Assembly (NCBI GenBank): GCA_028717105.1
Contig: JAQUOM010000020.1
Location: forward strand, 1-19,790
Source: Candidatus Omnitrophota bacterium
GTDB lineage: Bacteria; Omnitrophota; Gorgyraeia; Velamenicoccales; Velamenicoccaceae
Direction of reading: 5' to 3'
Length of the DNA: 19,790 nt
The position numbers were made by a program, and so were the translations under genes. Below, in pieces: positions 14,771 to 19,790 of this stretch. The notes below the pieces were generated by a model. It saw only the letters and a program-made list of their open reading frames with translations. It made no database searches and had not been told where the DNA came from. How positions within the stretch are numbered: position 1 is the first letter of the stretch; each line of letters begins with the position of its first letter.

Positions 14771-15583
14771 CTACCCTATTCCGTTCTTGGCGCATGTTGT
14801 GAGGTGGCCTGCATGCACCGCCCGGGAACACCCGTTATCCAGGCGGATCACAAGGCTGCCGTTCTCTTCGAAATCAACGGCATACCCTTCGATGATCTCG
14901 TGGGCATTTTCCACACGCACGCGCTCTCCCAGGACCAAACCTGAAGCTTCCTTGATCTTGTGCAACAGTTCTTGCGTCCTGCCTTCCAGAAGGTCCGTAT
15001 AATAACGATCAAGGTCCTTTATAATTATATGGAAGAGATCGGCAATGTCAAACTCCCTTTTTAAAACCTGCCGGACAGAAGCCGCCCCAACAGGAAGCTC
15101 ATCCTTTTGATTGTTAACGTTCAACCCGATCCCGACGATTACAAACCCCGGCCGCCCGCCCTCCAGGTGCATCTCCGTCAGGATGCCGGCGATCTTTCCG
15201 GCGCCCGCATAAACATCATTCGGCCATTTGATCGAAACATCTCCCACATGAATCGCCTTCAAAGCGCTGACCACGGCGAGGGCCGCCGTCAGCGTCACGA
15301 GAGGCATCAGCCCGATCTCGATATCCGGCCGCAGGATCAAAGAACAATAGATTCCCTTGCCGTGCGGCGAACTCCAGGTGTTGCCAAGCCGGCCGCGGCC
15401 ATGCGTCTGGCTATGGGCAAAAAGAATGGTGCCTGGCGGCTCGCCGTTTTCGGCCAAAAAAAGGGCCAGGTCGTTCGTCGATGTCACAACATCATACACC
15501 AGGACCTTGGTGCCGACGGTGCGCGTTCCAAGAGAACGTTTATCGGAACGATGATGAAATAATCTGGATAAACCTGTATCCAT
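14771..15583 (-). CDS. birA: Biotin--[acetyl-CoA-carboxylase] ligase
   Basis: Activates biotin with ATP and attaches it to the biotin carboxyl carrier protein. The 270-residue protein has STN (35-37), HGRGRLGNTW (61-70, biotinyl-AMP loop), KWPNDV (119-124), Lys130 in KIAGIL and GIGLNVN (151-157), followed by a C-terminal SH3-like domain. It lacks the N-terminal winged helix of E. coli BirA, so it is a monofunctional group I ligase that should not itself repress biotin genes. The ribosome site is weak; the start is chosen as the first ATG giving a normal length. It follows uvrB by 67 bases, across a spacer with a degenerate C/G-rich repeat, and is coupled to coaX. Confidence 0.95.
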   Translation of the reverse strand: MDTGLSRLFHHRSDKRSLGTRTVGTKVLVYDVVTSTNDLALFLAENGEPPGTILFAHSQTHGRGRLGNTWSSPHGKGIYCSLILRPDIEIGLMPLVTLTAALAVVSALKAIHVGDVSIKWPNDVYAGAGKIAGILTEMHLEGGRPGFVIVGIGLNVNNQKDELPVGAASVRQVLKREFDIADLFHIIIKDLDRYYTDLLEGRTQELLHKIKEASGLVLGERVRVENAHEIIEGYAVDFEENGSLVIRLDNGCSRAVHAGHLTTCAKNGIG

Positions 15584-15590
15584 CTTTAGT

Positions 15591-15642
15591 TCTCAGCCCC
15601 TCTCCACCTTTACCAGGCAGGGCATTGCGGGTGCGGGGTAAA
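15591..15642. repeat. Degenerate C/G-rich hairpin repeat between uvrB and birA
   Basis: The spacer carries CCCCTCTCC near one end, GCGGGG near the other, and TTTACC (15609-15614) facing GGTAAA (15637-15642). The sequence reads like a worn copy of the CCCTCTCCC...GGGAGAGGG spacer hairpins seen in many bacterial genomes. The stem is imperfect and no U-run follows. Confidence 0.45.
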
Positions 15643-15650
15643 ACAACGAA

Positions 15651-17696
15651 TCATCGCTTGCCGGATTTTCTCGCCCTCGCGTCCTTACGGCCCCGCGGCC
15701 TTGCCTTTTCCTGGCCAAAGATCTTCCCTCTGCCCTCTTTCAGGCGCTTGATCTCATCGCGCAAGGCAGCGGCATTCTCGAACTTCAGGTTGCGGGCGGC
15801 AGACTCCATGTCCCGCTGAAGCAACGCCATCAACGAATCAAACTCAAGTTCTTCTTTCTTCTGACCCGAGAGCGCGGCCAAGTAGGCCGTCGCCGCTTCT
15901 TCTTCCTTGAGGCTTTCCCGTATTTCCTTGCGGATCGATGAGATCGTGATGCCGTGTTGCGCGTTATAAGCCTCCTGGATCCTCCGCCGCCGCCGGCTTT
16001 CACGTATGGCCGCTTCCATCGCCGGAGTCACCCGGTCCGCATACATAACCACCTGCCCGTTGATATGGCGCGCGGCGCGGCCCGAGAGCTGAATGAGCGA
16101 AACATCCGAACGCAAAAATCCTTCCTTATCGGCATCGAGAATAGCGACCAGCGACACCTCCGGCAAATCCAACCCTTCTCTCAGGAGATTAACACCGATC
16201 AAACAATCATAATCTTTCTTCCTTAAGCTCCGCAGGATCTCCACGCGCTGGATCGTATCGATCTCCGAGTGAAGATAGGCGACCTTCAACCCCTTGTCCT
16301 CCAGGTGCCGGCTCAAATCCTCTGCCATGCGCTTGGTCAGCGTCGTCACCAGGACCCTCTCGTCTTTTTTCGCCCGTTCTCTTACCAGGGCTTCCAAGTC
16401 CTGCACCTGCCCCTTGATCGGCTTGACGATGATCTCAGGGTCCGGGATACCCGTCGGACGGATCACCTGCTCCGCCGAGACACCGCCCGATCTCTCGAGT
16501 TCATATGCCGCCGGCGTGGCAGAAACAAAAACGCTTTGCCGGACCAAAGACTCGAATTCATTGAATGTCAGCGGACGATTGTCCAGGCAGGAAGGCAAAC
16601 GGAATCCGAAATCAACCAAGACCTCCTTGCGGGCGCGGTCTCCCTCATACATACCGCGGATCTGGGGGATCGTCACGTGGCTCTCGTCGATAAACATAAG
16701 GTAATCCTGCGGGAAATAATCCAGGAGGCAGGATGGCCGGGAACCGGGCGGCCGGAAAGAAAGGTGGCGGGAATAATTTTCGATCCCGTGACAATAACCG
16801 ACCACCTTAAGCATCTCCAGGTCATATTTTGTCCTCTGTTCCAAACGCTGGGCCTCCAAGAGCTTGTTGCGGCCCCTCAGATCCTTCAAACGGCCATCTA
16901 ATTCCCGCAGGATAGAATGCGTCGCCTTATCCATGGTTCCCGGAGAAACAATGTAGTGTTTGGCAGGATAGATCCCGATCTTTTCCAGGTCGGCGATCTT
17001 GTGCCCCGAAACCGGGTCAAACTCATAGATCTTTGAAATGGTATCATACGCGAACTCAACGCGGACACCTTTTTGCGCATAAGCCGGATAAACATCCAGC
17101 ACATCGCCCTTGACACGAACCTTGCCGCGGGAAAAGTCATAATCATTGCGTTCATACTGGATCGCGACCAGTTTCTTGATCGTTTCTTCCCGACGGACGG
17201 CCTGGCCGACCTGGAGAAACACCATGGACTCCCTGTACTCCCTCGGACTTCCCAGGTTGTAGATACAGGAAACAGAAGCGACGACAAGGACATCCGGACG
17301 GGAAAAAAGCGACGTCGTCGAAGACAAACGCAGACGGTCAAGGCGCTCGTTGATCGACGAATCTTTTTCGATGTAGGTATCGGTGGCGGGGATATAAGCC
17401 TCGGGCTGATAGTAATCGTAATAGCTGACGAAGTACTCCACCGCATTTTCGGGGAAAAATTCCTTGAACTCGAAATACAACTGGGCTGCTAACGTCTTGT
17501 TATGGGAAATGACGATGGTCGGCTTATTGATGCGCGCGATAGCATTAGCCATGGTGAAGGTCTTTCCGGACCCCGTCACGCCCAGGAGGGTCAGGTATTT
17601 CCGAGCGGAATCCCGCAGGCCGACGACGATGCGATCGATCGCCTGGGACTGGTCTCCGGAAGGAGAAAACGAACTTTTCAGCTTGAAATCAGGCAT
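15651..17696 (-). CDS. uvrB: Excinuclease ABC subunit B
   Basis: Damage-verifying helicase-like subunit of nucleotide excision repair, loaded by UvrA and handing DNA to UvrC. The 681 residues are full length. Walker A is GVTGSGKT (39-46). The DNA-clamping beta-hairpin includes YYDYYQPEAYIP (92-103). The helicase motif FIDESHVTIPQ is present, as are LLREGLDLPEV and QLSGRAARH from the second helicase lobe. The UVR motif that binds UvrC is near 620-654 (LLQRDMESAARNLKFENAA). A tail of about 27 residues rich in Arg and Lys follows. The start is the ATG giving MPDFKLKSSFSPSGDQ; its ribosome site is weak. I found no recognisable SOS box in the 68-base spacer upstream. Confidence 0.98.
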   Translation of the reverse strand: MPDFKLKSSFSPSGDQSQAIDRIVVGLRDSARKYLTLLGVTGSGKTFTMANAIARINKPTIVISHNKTLAAQLYFEFKEFFPENAVEYFVSYYDYYQPEAYIPATDTYIEKDSSINERLDRLRLSSTTSLFSRPDVLVVASVSCIYNLGSPREYRESMVFLQVGQAVRREETIKKLVAIQYERNDYDFSRGKVRVKGDVLDVYPAYAQKGVRVEFAYDTISKIYEFDPVSGHKIADLEKIGIYPAKHYIVSPGTMDKATHSILRELDGRLKDLRGRNKLLEAQRLEQRTKYDLEMLKVVGYCHGIENYSRHLSFRPPGSRPSCLLDYFPQDYLMFIDESHVTIPQIRGMYEGDRARKEVLVDFGFRLPSCLDNRPLTFNEFESLVRQSVFVSATPAAYELERSGGVSAEQVIRPTGIPDPEIIVKPIKGQVQDLEALVRERAKKDERVLVTTLTKRMAEDLSRHLEDKGLKVAYLHSEIDTIQRVEILRSLRKKDYDCLIGVNLLREGLDLPEVSLVAILDADKEGFLRSDVSLIQLSGRAARHINGQVVMYADRVTPAMEAAIRESRRRRRIQEAYNAQHGITISSIRKEIRESLKEEEAATAYLAALSGQKKEELEFDSLMALLQRDMESAARNLKFENAAALRDEIKRLKEGRGKIFGQEKARPRGRKDARARKSGKR

Positions 17697-17764
17697 GACA
17701 ATCCCGTATGATTAAGGAATTCCGGCAAGAGGCTCTAACCGAAGGATGAGCGGTTTCGCGGCCC

Positions 17765-18157
17765 TTATGACTCCTTCAACCGCAAGGCATTTTCGATGGC
17801 CACCAGCAGCATATTTCTGTCGATAGGTTTGACCAGATAGCAGGTGATCCCGAACTTGGAGGCTTCAAATTTATCCGTGTCTTTCCATAAAGCCGACGTG
17901 ATAATGACCGGGGTGCGCTGCCCCAATTCGTCATCGTTTAATTCTTCACAGACTTCCAATCCGCCCAGATGGGGCATCAGCAGGTCCAGGATGATCACAT
18001 CGGGCTTGAAAAGATGGAGCTGGGACATGACCTCCCTCGAATCTGTCAGCCCCATCACCAGATAAGGCCCCCTTTTTTCTAAAAATTTCTTCAAAAACAA
18101 AACAACGTCTTCCTCGTCATCGACGATTAAAATCCTCTTCTTCTCTTCGACCATCAT
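17765..18157 (-). CDS. Single-domain response regulator (CheY-like)
   Basis: A 130-residue stand-alone receiver with no output domain. The acidic pocket is Asp13/Asp14 (ILIVDDEED), the phosphoacceptor is Asp58 (IILDLLMPHLGG), the switch residues are Thr87/Ser88 and the lysine is Lys110 (LVKPID). All key residues are present, so it should be phosphorylated by an unlinked histidine kinase and act through protein contacts. A GTG further upstream keeps the frame open, but GGGGGAG lies three bases before the ATG at 18157 and six before the adjacent second ATG; either is likely. The PilZ gene is directly upstream with a 42-base gap, so the two are probably co-transcribed and may act in one c-di-GMP-related pathway. 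Confidence 0.92.
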   Translation of the reverse strand: MMVEEKKRILIVDDEEDVVLFLKKFLEKRGPYLVMGLTDSREVMSQLHLFKPDVIILDLLMPHLGGLEVCEELNDDELGQRTPVIITSALWKDTDKFEASKFGITCYLVKPIDRNMLLVAIENALRLKES

Positions 18158-18199
18158 CAGCTCCCCCTGCCTCGATGTCACGCCGCTGCTGTCTTCTCT

Positions 18200-18586
18200 C
18201 TAACGCCCTTGCAGTTTCTTGATGAAATCCCGGTCAGACGCAGACAAGCGCGTGAAACGCAAACCGACACGGAACAACCCCCGTTTTACGCCGAGATGAT
18301 AGCAGACCTGGCCATCGGCCTCTATGGGTCTGAACCGGTCAACCTGTTGCGCCTTGAGATCATCGATGAGAATAAATTTGTTCGATACGGTGGCGGCCCC
18401 GGGAACTTTGTGCCGCGTTAAAAAAGCCAGGCCGTCCTGGGAAAAATCCAGCATGATCCCGTTGAAAGTCCTGTTATCCGAACCGGTCCGCGACCCGCCC
18501 GTCGGAGCGACTTGATACATAAGGACATTCTGCTGCTTCATGCGTTTAAACCTTCTTCTTTCTCTTTCTGGATATGGAGAAACCAT
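18200..18586 (-). CDS. PilZ-domain protein, probable c-di-GMP receptor
   Basis: A small 128-residue cytoplasmic protein formed by one PilZ domain. Both c-di-GMP signatures are visible: the RxxxR arm in RRRFKR (10-15) and DxSxxG in DFSQDG (47-52). It ends in the beta-barrel strand RVGLRFTRLS and a short helix. No transmembrane segment or extra domain is seen, so it is likely an adaptor that changes partner on binding c-di-GMP. The frame is open 25 codons further upstream, but the ATG at 18586 has GGAGG five bases before it and places the RxxxR motif where it belongs. It sits 40 bases after nadC and before the single-domain receiver. The partner and the output process cannot be told from here. 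Confidence 0.88.
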   Translation of the reverse strand: MVSPYPERERRRFKRMKQQNVLMYQVAPTGGSRTGSDNRTFNGIMLDFSQDGLAFLTRHKVPGAATVSNKFILIDDLKAQQVDRFRPIEADGQVCYHLGVKRGLFRVGLRFTRLSASDRDFIKKLQGR

Positions 18587-18626
18587 GACCGCCTCCCTCA
18601 CGATGTAGAAATTCTGCTCTTCACCG

Positions 18627-19490
18627 CTAACGATAGACCTTGACAATCTCAAGCGAGACATCCAGGGCCCTGGCAGAATGCGTCAACGCCCCCAGTGAAA
18701 TGAAATCGACCCCCCTGATCGCATACCGGGCGATATTCTGCGGCGTAATGCCTCCCGACAATTCAATGAGCGGACGATGTTTTCTGTCGGGAAACATATC
18801 TCTCAGGAGCAGAACGGCCCGGCGCACCTGGTGCGGGGAAAAATTATCAAGCATGACGATGTCAGGACGATAAACCAGGGACCGCCGCAACTCATCAAGA
18901 TTTTCGACCTCGATCTCAAAGGGGACCTTTTTTCGGCGATGGAATAAAGCCTCAAAACCGTCTGTCTCTCTCAAAATCAGAATATGATTGTCTTTGACAA
19001 GATACTGATCTGACAGGTTGAGACGGTGATTGGTGCCGCCGCCGGCACAAACGGCATATTTCTCAAGAGAGCGCATGAGCGGCGTCGTTTTGCGCGTATC
19101 GAGGATCCGGATACCCTGGCGCCGGACGGCCTCGTACGCCTCCGATGTCTGCGTGGCGATTCCGGAAAGATAACCCAGGAAATTCAAAGCCAGCCTCTCG
19201 CAGGAAAGCACAGATCGCGCCCGGCCCCGGACGGACATGAGAATCCGGCCGGCATCCACCTTGACCCCGTCCTTCTGGAACATACGGACCCCAAGCGTCC
19301 TGTCAAACATCTTGAAAACGTCATGGGCCAGGCCCAAGCCGCAAACAACACCCTTTTCCCTGGAGACAATGTCAGCCTTGACCGTGACACCGGCAGGAAT
19401 AAAATCCAGGGTCGTAATATCCTCATGTGCCGTATCCTCAAGGAGCGCGGCCCTGATCAATCCCTTCATGGATGCCTTATGAAAGCGCAT
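18627..19490 (-). CDS. nadC: Nicotinate-nucleotide pyrophosphorylase (quinolinate phosphoribosyltransferase)
   Basis: Converts quinolinate and PRPP to nicotinate mononucleotide with loss of CO2, in de novo NAD synthesis. The 287 residues match the family. LLEDTAHEDITT (17-28) opens the N-terminal domain. SCERLALNFLGYLSGIAT, DTRKTTP (131-137), GGGTNHR (150-156), KDNH (166-169), EVENLDE, MLDNFSP and ELSGGI with GVDFISLGALTHSA line the barrel active site. GAGGAG lies seven bases before the ATG. The start overlaps the valS end by 14 bases, so the two are likely one transcript. nadA and nadB are not in the window. Confidence 0.97.
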   Translation of the reverse strand: MRFHKASMKGLIRAALLEDTAHEDITTLDFIPAGVTVKADIVSREKGVVCGLGLAHDVFKMFDRTLGVRMFQKDGVKVDAGRILMSVRGRARSVLSCERLALNFLGYLSGIATQTSEAYEAVRRQGIRILDTRKTTPLMRSLEKYAVCAGGGTNHRLNLSDQYLVKDNHILILRETDGFEALFHRRKKVPFEIEVENLDELRRSLVYRPDIVMLDNFSPHQVRRAVLLLRDMFPDRKHRPLIELSGGITPQNIARYAIRGVDFISLGALTHSARALDVSLEIVKVYR

Positions 19491-19790
19491 GTCGAATCTC
19501 CTCGAGCGCCTTTACCTTCTCTTTGAGCTCATGAAGTTTCCTGCGCTCGGCCTCGACAACATGGTCAGGCGCTTTATCCGTAAAACCTTTGTTGGCTAAA
19601 AGTGCCTCTTTGTTCTTCACCTGTTTTTGAAACCGGGCAACCTCGCCGGCCAGTCTTGTTTTCTCCTGCGCGATATCAACAAGGCCTTCCAACAAGAGAT
19701 ACACATGGATATCCCTGTCAACCAGGTAACTCAGGGAATTCGGCGGCGGCGCATCCTCTTCCACCACGTCCATGCTCTCGGCAAAAACCA
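19477..19790 (-). CDS. valS: Valyl-tRNA synthetase, C-terminal fragment
   Basis: The last 104 complete codons of a gene that continues beyond the right edge; the frame is open to the last base. The segment LLLEGLVDIAQEKTRLAGEV followed by a Lys/Glu-rich antiparallel coiled coil, with NKGFTDKAPDHVVEAER, is characteristic of the C-terminal tRNA-binding arm of class I ValRS, where the wording EGLxD, N-GF-KAP--VVE-E is conserved. The full enzyme charges tRNA-Val. An internal ATG at 19773 could be mistaken for a start, but sequence upstream stays in frame and no such short protein is known to me. nadC overlaps its end. The fragment lacks the catalytic signatures, so the call rests on this arm alone. 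Confidence 0.88.
   Translation of the reverse strand, partial: VFAESMDVVEEDAPPPNSLSYLVDRDIHVYLLLEGLVDIAQEKTRLAGEVARFQKQVKNKEALLANKGFTDKAPDHVVEAERRKLHELKEKVKALEEIRHALS

Noticed and set aside
17697..17764. SOS box upstream of uvrB
   Set aside because: Neither the CTGT-N8-ACAG nor the GAAC-N4-GTTC type of LexA site is present.
19477..19773. A separate 98-residue coiled-coil protein starting at 19773
   Set aside because: The frame stays open to the window edge, and the sequence matches the C-terminal arm of ValRS.

Overview
The window is a dense run of housekeeping genes, all on the minus strand, so the order of transcription runs from the right edge to the left. Base composition is balanced to slightly GC-rich. 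An HrcA/CIRCE-controlled groESL operon, a LysM lipoprotein, a PilZ protein, a GuaB3-type IMP dehydrogenase and an unusually short aspartyl-tRNA synthetase suggest an uncultured bacterium with an outer membrane. My best guess, by feel only, is Omnitrophota or a relative in the PVC area. No rRNA, tRNA, CRISPR, integrase or transposase gene was seen.

Layout from right to left (5' to 3' of the minus strand). First comes the 3' end of valS, then nadC, a small PilZ protein, a single-domain response regulator and uvrB. birA and coaX follow two bases apart. Next is groES-groEL behind a strong sigma70-type promoter and a perfect CIRCE operator, then a two-receiver response regulator, possibly leaderless. 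After that come guaB3-guaA behind a second strong promoter (start and stop overlap as GTGA), dnaE, a 90-residue HU protein and a cold-shock protein with an intrinsic terminator. The left end holds hisS-aspS (overlapping) and a LysM lipoprotein.

The genes cover translation (valS, hisS, aspS), cofactor synthesis (NAD, biotin transfer, CoA), GMP synthesis, replication and repair (dnaE, uvrB, HU), protein folding (groESL) and signalling (two response regulators, one PilZ protein). The annotated starts rest on Shine-Dalgarno position and family length. Several reading frames extend upstream of the likely start (aspS, csp, hup, groES, coaX, pilZ, the single-domain regulator), and those extensions were trimmed.

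The most unusual content lies in three places. (1) Most of the longer spacers carry an imperfect inverted repeat built from short repeated words, a different word set in each. The clearest is a dyad of about 147 bp filling the groES-groEL spacer, whose two halves are inverted, diverged copies that each contain their own palindrome. (2) AspRS lacks the GAD insertion domain by a clean in-frame absence. (3) GMP synthase carries an N-terminal lysine/arginine-rich, histone-H1-like tail and is paired with a GuaB3-type rather than a classical CBS-containing IMP dehydrogenase.
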